Below are positions 1-5,399 of a stretch of 5,399 nucleotides of DNA, piece by piece. Where the stretch lies: the NCBI GenBank assembly GCA_010030955.1, contig RHBP01000118.1, positions 1 to 5,399 on the forward strand. Reading direction: 5' to 3'. How positions within the stretch are numbered: position 1 is the stretch's first letter; each line of letters opens with the position of its first letter. The notes beneath the pieces were generated by a model. The model saw only the letters and a program-made list of their open reading frames with translations. It did not search any database and was not told where the DNA came from. Source of the stretch: Synechococcaceae bacterium WBB_10_009 (GTDB taxonomy: Bacteria; Cyanobacteriota; Cyanobacteriia; PCC-6307; Cyanobiaceae). The translations under genes and the position numbers were made by a program.

Positions 1-783
1 CTTGCGGGTTTTGAGGCCCAGGGCCGGTTTGCCCCAGGGGGTCACCGGGCCAGAGCGGCCGATCGGTGCGCGGCCCTCGCCACCACCGTGGGGGTGGTCG
101 CAGGGGTTCATCACGCTGCCGCGGACCTGCGGGCGACGGCCCAGCCAGCGGCGGCGACCAGCCTTGCCCAAGCTGGTGTTGCGCACCTCGGAGTTGCCCA
201 CTTCGCCGAGGGTGGCGTAGCACTCACGGCGCACCAACCGCACCTCGGTGGAGGGCAGCTTGAGGGCGACGTAATCGCCCTCCTTGGCCATCACCTGGGC
301 GCTGGCGCCTGCCGTGCGCACCATCTGGCCGCCGCGGCCGGCATAGAGCTCCACGCAGTGAACGCTGGAGCCGAGGGGGATGGCCGAGAGCGGCAGGGCG
401 TTGCCGTTCTCGATCGGGGCCTCGGGGCCGGACACCACGGTGGAGCCCACGGCCACCCCGGCCGGAGCCAGGATGTAGCGCTTCTCGCCATCGGCGTAGA
501 AGAGCAGCGCCAGGCGGGCGTTGCGGTGCGGGTCGTAGTGGATGGCGGCCACCCGGGCCTCCACGCCGTGCTTGTCACGGCGGAAGTCCACGAGGCGGTA
601 AAGGCGCTTGTGGCCACCGCCGCGGTGGCGGCAGGTGATCACACCGCGGTTGTTGCGGCCCTTGCGCTGGTGCTTGGCCACCACCAGGCCCCGCTCACGG
701 CCGCGGCCGGTGACTTCAGCGAAGTCGCTGGCGACACGGGTGCGGGTGCCGGGGGTGATTGGGCGGTACTTACGGATTCCCAT
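1..783 (-). CDS. rplB: 50S ribosomal protein L2 (3' end outside window)
   Basis: L2 is a primary 23S rRNA-binding protein of the large subunit, needed for subunit association and for the peptidyl-transferase centre. Reading leftward from ATG at 783, 261 codons are open to the window edge and begin MGIRKYRPITPGTRTR, the typical bacterial L2 start. The diagnostic motif MNPCDHPHGGGEGR falls at about residues 225-238; its first His (about residue 230) aligns with the functionally important H229 of E. coli L2. The visible end, PWGKPALGLKTRK, precedes the usual basic tail, so roughly 25 residues should lie beyond position 1. The gene starts 15 bases after rplW; a moderate Shine-Dalgarno (GAGGGG) overlaps the rplW stop with a rather long spacer. 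It belongs to the S10-type operon. Identification is essentially certain; only the 3' end is missing. Confidence 0.97.
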   Translation of the reverse strand, partial: MGIRKYRPITPGTRTRVASDFAEVTGRGRERGLVVAKHQRKGRNNRGVITCRHRGGGHKRLYRLVDFRRDKHGVEARVAAIHYDPHRNARLALLFYADGEKRYILAPAGVAVGSTVVSGPEAPIENGNALPLSAIPLGSSVHCVELYAGRGGQMVRTAGASAQVMAKEGDYVALKLPSTEVRLVRRECYATLGEVGNSEVRNTSLGKAGRRRWLGRRPQVRGSVMNPCDHPHGGGEGRAPIGRSGPVTPWGKPALGLKTRK

Positions 784-794
784 GATTCGTTAAA

Positions 795-800
795 CCCCTC
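795..800 (-). promoter_or_regulatory. Shine-Dalgarno-like site of rplB
   Basis: GAGGGG on the minus strand overlaps the rplW stop codon and is followed by an 11-base spacer to the rplB ATG at 783. The match and the spacing are weaker than for rplD and rplW, but it is the only candidate in the 15-base gap. Confidence 0.55.
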
Positions 801-1101
801 AGGCTTCAGGGAAGAGCTGGATGGCATTGCCATCGGCCAGGCGCACCACCGCCTTCTTCACCTGGGCACGTTTGCCGGCGAAACGACCCACGCGGCGGGT
901 GCGGCGCGGGGGGTTCATGGTGCTCACACCAACAACCTTCACGTCGAACAGCTGTTCAACGGCGGCCTTGATGTCGGGCTTGGCGGCCCGGTGGTCCACC
1001 TCGAAGGTGTACTGGTTTTGCTCGATGGCCCGGGTGGCCTTCTCGGTGATCAGCGGCCGGCGGATCACATCCGCCAGGCGGCCGTTAAAGCGTTCAGTCA
1101 T
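799..1101 (-). CDS. rplW: 50S ribosomal protein L23
   Basis: L23 sits at the exit of the ribosomal peptide tunnel and is the docking site for trigger factor and the signal recognition particle. The 100-residue protein has the family's usual length. It carries the N-terminal motif RRPLITEKATR (residues 14-24); Glu20 aligns with E. coli Glu18, the trigger-factor contact. A basic stretch, NPPRRTRRVGRFAGKR, at about 63-78 is the rRNA-binding loop region typical of bacterial and plastid L23. The ATG at 1101 lies inside the end of rplD (8-base overlap) and is preceded by a strong AGGAGG, which fixes the start and suggests translational coupling. rplB follows 15 bases downstream. Nothing in the sequence is unusual. 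Confidence 0.97.
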   Translation of the reverse strand: MTERFNGRLADVIRRPLITEKATRAIEQNQYTFEVDHRAAKPDIKAAVEQLFDVKVVGVSTMNPPRRTRRVGRFAGKRAQVKKAVVRLADGNAIQLFPEA

Positions 1102-1729
1102 CGCCGTAGACCTCCTGAATCTTCGCGAGCGCTTCCTCGCTCACCACCAGGGCGTTGGCGTGGAGCAGATCGAACACGTTGAGCTGATCAGCGGCGATCA
1201 GCTTCACCTTTTCAAGGTTGCGCACCGAGCGGCGCACCACCTCACTGGGGGCATCCAGCACCACCAGCACCTTGGCGCCATCGGCGATGCCGAAGCGGCC
1301 CAGGGCGGCGGTGATTTCCTTGGTCTTGGGGGTGTCCAGACCAACGGCGAACCCCTTCACCACGGTGATGTCCGCCAGGCGGCTCATCAGGGCGGTGCGC
1401 AGCGCCAGACGACGCTCCTTGCGGTTCATCGCCAGGGTGTAGGTGCGGGGCTTGGGCCCGAACACCACGCCACCACCGGGGCGCAGGGGGGTGCGGATCG
1501 AACCCTGACGGGCCCGACCGGTGCCCTTCTGCTTGTAGGGCTTGCGGCCACCGCCGGCCACCTCGGCACGGGTGAGCGTGCTGGCGGTGCCCTGGCGGGC
1601 GTGGGCCAGCTGACGCACCACGGCACGGTGGATCAGATCGTTGGCGGTGGTTTCCTTGGCGACCTTCAGGTCGAGGCTGGCCTTGCCGGCCTCCTTGCCC
1701 TGCCAATCGCGAACTACACAGTTAGCCAT
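1094..1729 (-). CDS. rplD: 50S ribosomal protein L4
   Basis: L4 binds 23S rRNA domain I and extends a basic loop into the polypeptide exit tunnel; in E. coli it also represses its own S10 operon. The protein has 211 residues, a normal bacterial length. The tunnel loop is plain at residues 59-95, with GGGRKPYKQKGTGRARQG followed by SIRTPLRPGGGVVFGPKPR. The C-terminal half carries the expected globular domain, ending with NVFDLLHANALVVSEEALAKIQ-type sequence. The start is ATG at 1729, with AGGAG seven bases upstream; the Shine-Dalgarno shares a base with the rplC stop. The end overlaps the rplW start by 8 bases. Autoregulation by L4 is known in Gammaproteobacteria and related systems; nothing here proves it for this organism. 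Confidence 0.97.
   Translation of the reverse strand: MANCVVRDWQGKEAGKASLDLKVAKETTANDLIHRAVVRQLAHARQGTASTLTRAEVAGGGRKPYKQKGTGRARQGSIRTPLRPGGGVVFGPKPRTYTLAMNRKERRLALRTALMSRLADITVVKGFAVGLDTPKTKEITAALGRFGIADGAKVLVVLDAPSEVVRRSVRNLEKVKLIAADQLNVFDLLHANALVVSEEALAKIQEVYGDD
1111..1116 (-). promoter_or_regulatory. Strong Shine-Dalgarno of rplW
   Basis: On the minus strand AGGAGG lies nine bases before the rplW ATG and inside the 3' end of rplD. It is the strongest ribosome binding site in the window and decides the rplW start. It allows independent re-initiation of L23 translation while rplD is still being terminated. Confidence 0.85.
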
Positions 1730-1736
1730 GTCCGTT

Positions 1737-1741
1737 CTCCT
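1737..1741 (-). promoter_or_regulatory. Shine-Dalgarno of rplD overlapping the rplC stop
   Basis: The junction reads TGAGGAGAACGGACATG on the minus strand. The A of the rplC stop codon TGA is also the first base of AGGAG, which is seven bases from the rplD ATG. This suggests that ribosomes finishing L3 re-initiate directly on L4. Confidence 0.85.
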
Positions 1742-2388
1742 CAGTTCGCGGCCTTGGCACCCACCCGCTTGGCGGGAAGGATGTTGAGCAGGGCGCCGGG
1801 CTTGCCGGGCACCGAGCCTTTGACCACCAGCAGGTTGCGCTCGGCATCCACCTTGAGGATGGTGAGGCCCCGGGTGGTGATCTGCTTGCCGCCGTAGCGG
1901 CCGGCCATGCGCTTGCCGGGGTACACGCGGCCGGGGGTGGTGCCGGCGCCGGTGGAACCCGGTTCGCGGTGGTTCTTGGAACCGTGGGTCATGGGGCCGC
2001 GGCTGAAGCCGTGGCGCTTCTGATAGCCCGCGAAACCACGACCGATGGTGTCGCCACTCACATCGACCTTCTGGCCCTCTTCGAAGGCGGCAACGGTGAT
2101 GTCACCACCGAGCTCCAGGCCGTCGACGGAGTCGACGCGGTATTCCTTGAGGTGGCGCAACAGCCCATCGCCGGACTTGGCCAGGTGACCCTTGGCCGGC
2201 TTGTTGACGAGCTTGTCGCGGATGTCACCGAAGCCCAGCTGAACGGCGGTGTAGCCGTCAGTGCTGTCGGTTTTGAGTTGGGTGATGCGGCAGGGGCCCG
2301 CCTCGATCACGGTGACCGGGATGGATCTGCCTTCGTCGTCGAAGAACTGGGACATGCCCAGTTTCTTCCCAAGAATGCCGATGGACAT
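1741..2388 (-). CDS. rplC: 50S ribosomal protein L3
   Basis: L3 is an early-assembly 23S rRNA-binding protein whose extension reaches the peptidyl-transferase centre. The 215-residue protein starts MSIGILGKKLGMSQFFDDEG, the standard bacterial L3 beginning, so ATG at 2388 is preferred. The frame stays open upstream to 2493, but that extension is Pro/Leu/Arg-rich and unlike L3. The central signature GYQKRHGFSRGPMTHGSKNH is at residues 121-140. The tip of the extension, REPGSTGAGTTPGRVYPGKR, follows at 141-160. The E. coli Gln150 that PrmB methylates aligns with Ala149 here, as in many bacteria lacking that modification. No Shine-Dalgarno precedes the start; the leader just upstream is pyrimidine-rich on the coding strand. 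It is the first gene of the leftward ribosomal operon and is divergent from ndhN. Confidence 0.97.
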   Translation of the reverse strand: MSIGILGKKLGMSQFFDDEGRSIPVTVIEAGPCRITQLKTDSTDGYTAVQLGFGDIRDKLVNKPAKGHLAKSGDGLLRHLKEYRVDSVDGLELGGDITVAAFEEGQKVDVSGDTIGRGFAGYQKRHGFSRGPMTHGSKNHREPGSTGAGTTPGRVYPGKRMAGRYGGKQITTRGLTILKVDAERNLLVVKGSVPGKPGALLNILPAKRVGAKAAN

Positions 2389-2621
2389 AAGGAGAAGAAA
2401 CGCCAGCGGGACCACCACACCCCGGGGCAGAAGCCTCAGGAGTGGCGTGGCTGAATCGCGGTGCGCAGTTGGGCCGGATCGCTGCTGCGGCACCGGACGA
2501 TGCCCGGGTGGCAGGCGGAAGATTCGGTTGGGCTAGCGGCGTCGAAACAGCGGGGCTGGGACTTGCTCCGGCCGGCTCAAGGATGCGAGATCCGCGATCG
2601 GTGGGGGAGCAGTTTCCCGGC

Positions 2622-2635
2622 GGTTCTGAAGAACC
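2622..2635. repeat. Short inverted repeat GGTTCT-GA-AGAACC
   Basis: A 14-base near-palindrome has six-base arms around a two-base centre. As RNA it would form five pairs with a TGAA loop. It has no following T-run on either strand, so it is not a convincing intrinsic terminator. It may be a protein-binding site or part of a 5' leader of the rplC operon, or it may be chance. Confidence 0.3.
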
Positions 2636-2671
2636 ACACGGGCCCGGGAAGGCCGCCACCACTGGCGACCT

Positions 2672-2725
2672 TGTGCAATGCGCTGGAGGCCCGGCTAGCG
2701 GACGGGCACAGGTTGCAATTGCACA
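2672..2725. repeat. Inverted repeat TGTGCAAT / ATTGCACA with palindrome TGCAATTGCA
   Basis: TGTGCAAT at 2672-2679 recurs inverted as ATTGCACA at 2718-2725, with 38 bases between the arms. The right arm is fused to a perfect 10-base palindrome, TGCAATTGCA (2714-2723). The hexamer TGCAAT therefore occurs three times within 54 bases of otherwise G+C-rich DNA. This looks like a possible operator with paired half-sites about 85-140 bases upstream of ndhN. I cannot match it to a known cyanobacterial regulator; it does not fit the NtcA consensus GTA-N8-TAC. Function is speculative. Confidence 0.35.
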
Positions 2726-2808
2726 GTCGTCGATGGTACCGCACGGCCCTCCCCCCTCCCCCAATGCCGGAGCCTGCTGCCAGACTTCCCGCAGCATTGC
2801 CCCGCCCC

Positions 2809-3279
2809 ATGCCCCTGCTGCTGACCGGCCGCGGTTTCCGCCAGGAGCTGGAGCGGGCCGGGGCCCTGGCCCTCTATGCCCCCTTGGAGGGCGGCGCTGA
2901 AACCCGGCTGCTGCGCCGGCTGCGGGCGGCCGGCTACCGGGCCCAGATCAACTCCGCCCGCGGGCTGGGGGACCCGGAGGCGTTCCTGCTGGAGCTCCAC
3001 GGCGTGCGGCCGCCTCACCTGGGCCACCAGAGCGTGGGGCGCGGAGCCGCCGTGGGCGAGGTGCACATGGCCGCCCCGCAGCTGGGGCACCTGCTGGAGG
3101 GCAGCGAGGCCCCCGTGGTGCTGTGGCTGTTGGAGGGCCAGGTGCTCTCCCGGGCCGAGCTGGCCTCCCTGCTGGAGCTCACCCGCCGGGAGCCCCGCCT
3201 CAAGATCGTGGTGGAGCTGGGGGGATCGCGGAGCCTGCGCTGGCAACCCCTGGCCAGCGTGCTCGCCCAGGCCGCTTGA
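2809..3279 (+). CDS. ndhN: NAD(P)H-quinone oxidoreductase subunit N (NDH-1)
   Basis: NdhN is a peripheral-arm subunit found only in cyanobacterial and plastid NDH-1, the thylakoid complex that passes ferredoxin electrons to plastoquinone for respiration, cyclic electron flow and CO2 uptake. The 156-residue product has the family's usual size. It shows family hallmarks in order: MPLLLTG at the start, YAPLEGGAETRLLRRLRAAGY (residues 23-43, typical PLEGG/RRLRA motif), SARGLGD (49-55), HGVRPPHLGHQSVGRGAAVGE (64-84), WLLEGQVLS (106-114) and LKIVVELGGSRSLRW (131-145). It is soluble, with no signal peptide or membrane segment. ATG 2809 is chosen because MPLLLTG is the conserved start. An in-frame ATG at 2764 would add 15 Pro/Ala-rich residues. 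Neither start has a Shine-Dalgarno. The stop overlaps the ldpA start. Confidence 0.95.
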   Translation: MPLLLTGRGFRQELERAGALALYAPLEGGAETRLLRRLRAAGYRAQINSARGLGDPEAFLLELHGVRPPHLGHQSVGRGAAVGEVHMAAPQLGHLLEGSEAPVVLWLLEGQVLSRAELASLLELTRREPRLKIVVELGGSRSLRWQPLASVLAQAA

Positions 3280-4280
3280 ACCGGGCCGAGGCGGCGCTGG
3301 CCGCCGGCCGCTGGGTGAAGTTGATCTGCGGCGCCAGCAACCAGGACCTGGCCGCCATCGAAGACCTGTGCGCCCTCTACAGCCTGGCGGGGGTGCACTG
3401 CATTGATGTGGCCGCCGACGCCGCCGTGGCGGCCGCCGCCCGGCGGGGCATCGCCTGGGCCCAAGGGCGCGGGGCGGACGCCCCGTGGCTGATGGTGAGC
3501 CTCAGCGATGGCGAAGACCCCCACTTCCGCAAGGCCCGCTTCGACCCCCAGCGCTGCCCGGCGGACTGCCCGCGCCCCTGCCAGCGGGTGTGCCCGGCCC
3601 TGGCGATCGGCGCCAGCGGGGGGGTGATCCCGGAGCGCTGCTACGGCTGCGGCCGCTGCCTGCCCGCCTGCCCGCTGGGGCTGATCACCGAGGCCCCCCA
3701 ACTGCTCAGCCCGGAGGCGGTGCCCGAGCTGCTGGCCCGCCTGCGGCCCGACGCCGTGGAGCTGCACAGCCAGCCCGGCCGGGGGGAGGCATTCCAGCGG
3801 CGGCTGGCCCAGGTGCTGGCCAGCGGCGTGCCCCTGCGGCGCCTGGCGGTGAGCATGGGGCCCGACGGCGGCGCCGGCCCCGCCGGGCCCCAAGCCCTGG
3901 CGGCGGAGCTGTGGCAGCGGTTTGCGCCGCTGCGGCAGGCGGGGCTGCGGGTGCTCTGGCAACTGGATGGACGGCCGATGAGCGGTGATGTGGGGGCCGG
4001 CACGGCCCATGCGGCGGTGAAGCTGCTGCGGGCGGTGCGGCCCTGGGCCCCGCCGGGGCCGCTGCAGCTGGCGGGGGGCACCAACGCCAGCAGCCTGGGG
4101 CTGCTGCAACCCAGCGACGGCGCCGCCGGTGTGGCCTTCGGCGGCATGGCCCGCCGCCTGCTGCAGCCGCTGTTGCTGGCGGCGGAGCAGCGGGGCAGCC
4201 CGCTGCGCGAGCAGAACGACCTGCTGGAGCAGGCGCTGCCCCTGGCCCAGGGGTTGGTCCAGCCGTGGCTGGGGCGTTGA
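3276..4280 (+). CDS. ldpA: LdpA, iron-sulfur redox input protein of the circadian clock
   Basis: LdpA (light-dependent period A) was described in Synechococcus elongatus as a protein with two Fe-S clusters. It conveys redox/light state to the clock and associates with clock components such as CikA and KaiA. The 334-residue product opens with GRWVKLICGASNQDL (residues 11-25), typical of LdpA. A cysteine-rich core follows: C94-x3-C98-x3-C102-x3-C106-P, then a canonical 4Fe-4S motif C122-x2-C125-x2-C128-x3-C132-P. A long C-terminal part includes the DAVELHSQPGRGEAF motif. The start is TTG at 3276, overlapping the ndhN stop (TTGA). No ATG or GTG lies in frame nearby, and the conserved N-terminus begins only 11 residues later. 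The stop overlaps the ycf45 start. Family identity is firm; the exact start is less so. Confidence 0.93.
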   Translation: MNRAEAALAAGRWVKLICGASNQDLAAIEDLCALYSLAGVHCIDVAADAAVAAAARRGIAWAQGRGADAPWLMVSLSDGEDPHFRKARFDPQRCPADCPRPCQRVCPALAIGASGGVIPERCYGCGRCLPACPLGLITEAPQLLSPEAVPELLARLRPDAVELHSQPGRGEAFQRRLAQVLASGVPLRRLAVSMGPDGGAGPAGPQALAAELWQRFAPLRQAGLRVLWQLDGRPMSGDVGAGTAHAAVKLLRAVRPWAPPGPLQLAGGTNASSLGLLQPSDGAAGVAFGGMARRLLQPLLLAAEQRGSPLREQNDLLEQALPLAQGLVQPWLGR

Positions 4281-5399
4281 TGGCTAGAACGCCTGTGCAG
4301 CCCATCACGCCGGAGCCGGGGCCATCCCCCGCCGCTTCGGCCCAGGCCATGGAGCCCACCGCCATCACCCACCAGCGCATCACCGACGACCTGGATCGGT
4401 TGTTGGAGCTGCTGCCCGCCGCCGTGCGCCAAGCTCTGCAGGCCCCGGCGGCCCGGGAGCAGTTGCTGGAGGTGGTGCTCGACCTGGGCCGGGTGCCGGA
4501 GGCCCGCTACCCCGGCCGGGCGGTGGCCCTGGGGGAAGCGGTGCTGGAACGCAGCGACCTGGAGGCCGTGGTGCAGCGGCTCGGGGCCTTCGGCGGCGAC
4601 AACCGCGCCGGCATTGAGCGCACCCTGCACCGCATCAGCGCCATCCGCAACCGCACCGGTGCGGTGGTGGGGCTCACCTGCCGGGTGGGCCGGGCCGTGT
4701 TCGGCACCGTGGCCATGGTGCGCGACCTGATGGACACAGGCCAATCGCTGCTGTTGATGGGCCGACCGGGCGTGGGCAAGACCACCGCCCTGCGGGAGAT
4801 CGCCCGGGTGCTGGCCGACGACCTGGGCAAACGGGTGGTGGTGATCGACACCAGCAACGAAATCGCCGGCGATGGCGACATCCCCCACCCGGCCATCGGC
4901 CGGGCCCGGCGCATGCAGGTGGCCCGGCCCGAACTGCAGCACCAGGTGATGATCGAGGCGGTGGAAAACCACATGCCGGAGGTCATCGTGATCGATGAAA
5001 TCGGCACCGAACTGGAGGCCCAGGCGGCCCGCACCATCGCCGAACGCGGCGTGATGCTGGTGGCCACAGCCCACGGCAATGAACTGGCCAACTTGGTGAA
5101 GAACCCCACCCTCAGCGACCTGGTGGGGGGCATCGAGTCGGTCACCCTCGGCGATGAGGAGGCCCGCCGGCGCCGCAGCCAGAAAACGGTGCTGGAGCGG
5201 GCGGCGGAACCCACCTTCCCCGTGGCGGTGGAGATGCACAGCCGCCACCGCTGGTCGGTGCACCGCGACGTGGCCCGCACCGTGGACCTGCTGCTGCGGG
5301 GCCAACTGCCGCGGCCGCAGGTGCGCGAACTCGATGGCGACGGGCGCCTGCAGCTGCGCGAGACGAGCGACCCCCCGGCCGCCGAGGGGCCGCGGCGGC
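4280..5399 (+). CDS. ycf45: Ycf45-family P-loop ATPase, SpoIIIAA-like (3' end outside window)
   Basis: This is the cyanobacterial/plastid Ycf45 protein, a P-loop ATPase related to sporulation protein SpoIIIAA and usually annotated as an R3H-domain single-stranded nucleic-acid-binding protein. Its cellular function is not established. The visible 373 codons show Walker A GRPGVGKTT (residues 161-169), the family motif DTSNEIAGDGDIPHPAIGRAR (residues 191-211), a QHQVMIEAVENHMPEV stretch, Walker B VIVIDEIGTE (235-244), and a sensor-like ATAHGNELANLVKNP region followed by DLVGGIESVTLGDEEARRR. The N-terminal 23 residues are Pro/Thr/Ala-rich; a second ATG at 4349 would remove them. ATG 4280 is preferred because it overlaps the ldpA stop (TGATG), implying coupling. 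The frame is open to the window end. The expected C-terminal R3H domain is not in view, so nucleic-acid binding cannot be confirmed here. Confidence 0.92.
   Translation, partial: MARTPVQPITPEPGPSPAASAQAMEPTAITHQRITDDLDRLLELLPAAVRQALQAPAAREQLLEVVLDLGRVPEARYPGRAVALGEAVLERSDLEAVVQRLGAFGGDNRAGIERTLHRISAIRNRTGAVVGLTCRVGRAVFGTVAMVRDLMDTGQSLLLMGRPGVGKTTALREIARVLADDLGKRVVVIDTSNEIAGDGDIPHPAIGRARRMQVARPELQHQVMIEAVENHMPEVIVIDEIGTELEAQAARTIAERGVMLVATAHGNELANLVKNPTLSDLVGGIESVTLGDEEARRRRSQKTVLERAAEPTFPVAVEMHSRHRWSVHRDVARTVDLLLRGQLPRPQVRELDGDGRLQLRETSDPPAAEGPRR

Larger units (their letters stand above)
2389..2808. promoter_or_regulatory. Divergent rplC / ndhN intergenic control region
   Basis: This 420-base stretch separates the leftward ribosomal operon from the rightward ndhN-ldpA-ycf45 operon and should contain both promoters and the two 5' leaders. 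I find no credible gene in it: reading frames that cross it have no recognisable protein and are explained by high G+C. No consensus TATAAT/TTGACA pair is visible on either strand. The best minus-strand -10-like hexamer is TACCAT (2738 down to 2733), without a matching -35. The most A/T-containing part, about 2671-2738, holds three copies of the hexamer TGCAAT. A small inverted repeat lies at 2622-2635 and a C-tract at 2747-2762. Its regulatory role is inferred from position; the individual elements are unproven. Confidence 0.7.

Noticed and set aside
88..1182. A 364-codon plus-strand open frame antisense to rplB, rplW and the end of rplD
   Set aside because: It is a shadow of conserved ribosomal protein genes; its Ala/Gly/His-rich product has no family resemblance. 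A second plus-strand frame at 821-1897 is rejected for the same reason.
2390..2396. AAGGAGAA on the plus strand resembling a Shine-Dalgarno
   Set aside because: No start codon of a credible plus-strand gene follows at a suitable distance. It is simply the complement of the pyrimidine-rich rplC leader.
2593..2600. HIP1-like octamer near GCGATCGG in the intergenic region
   Set aside because: The cyanobacterial HIP1 repeat is GCGATCGC; this differs at the last base, and I found no exact copy in the window.
2531..2701. Direct repeat GGCTAGCGG at 2531-2539 and 2693-2701
   Set aside because: Nine bases repeated once, with no palindromic or promoter-like setting, is weak evidence in biased sequence; I do not treat it as a functional repeat.
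2258..2797. A minus-strand frame of 179 codons spanning the rplC start and the intergenic region
   Set aside because: It overlaps the conserved rplC start in another frame, has no ribosome binding site, and gives low-complexity sequence rich in Pro, Ala, Gly and Ser.
2461..2808. A 116-residue N-terminal extension of NdhN to the first in-frame ATG
   Set aside because: NdhN proteins begin at or near MPLLLTG. The extension would nearly double the protein and has no conserved or structured appearance.
3641..5305. A 554-codon open frame on the minus strand, antisense to ldpA and ycf45
   Set aside because: Its translation is rich in His, Gln, Gly, Ala and Pro with no recognisable domain. It covers two well-identified genes. 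Long antisense frames are expected when third codon positions are almost all G or C.
1..5399. A mobile element, defence system or CRISPR array
   Set aside because: Every long conserved frame is a core cyanobacterial gene in tight operon order. There are no transposase, integrase, terminal repeat or spacer-repeat signals.

Overview
The window is very G+C-rich DNA from a cyanobacterium. Two independent marker sets support this. One is the cyanobacterial NDH-1 subunit NdhN, the circadian/redox protein LdpA and the Ycf45-type P-loop ATPase lying side by side. The other is a ribosomal-protein cluster in the order rplC-rplD-rplW-rplB that opens with rplC. The strong G+C bias and the ndhN/rplC neighbourhood fit a freshwater or euryhaline picocyanobacterium (Cyanobium / high-GC Synechococcus type); this placement is inference from gene content and sequence feel, not from a search.

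Layout. Positions 1-2388 are read leftward (minus strand): rplC (L3), rplD (L4), rplW (L23) and a 3'-truncated rplB (L2). The genes are packed with gaps of 11 and 15 bases and one 8-base overlap. Ribosome binding sites are clear before rplD and rplW and weaker before rplB, and none is visible before rplC. Positions 2389-2808 form a 420-base divergent intergenic region with no credible gene; it must hold the start signals of both gene sets and contains short palindromic sites. Positions 2809-5399 are read rightward: ndhN, ldpA and a 3'-truncated ycf45. They form a tight operon with stop/start overlaps at both junctions.

How the genes work together. The left operon supplies four 50S proteins around the peptidyl-transferase centre and the exit tunnel. 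The right operon joins a subunit of the photosynthetic NAD(P)H/ferredoxin:plastoquinone oxidoreductase, an iron-sulfur protein known to report redox state to the circadian clock, and an uncharacterised SpoIIIAA-like ATPase. The first two are plausibly linked through the plastoquinone redox state; the role of the third is unknown. I see no mobile element, CRISPR array, RNA gene or foreign insertion. The window is mostly ordinary core genome, with the most open questions in the ldpA-ycf45 pairing and the divergent control region.
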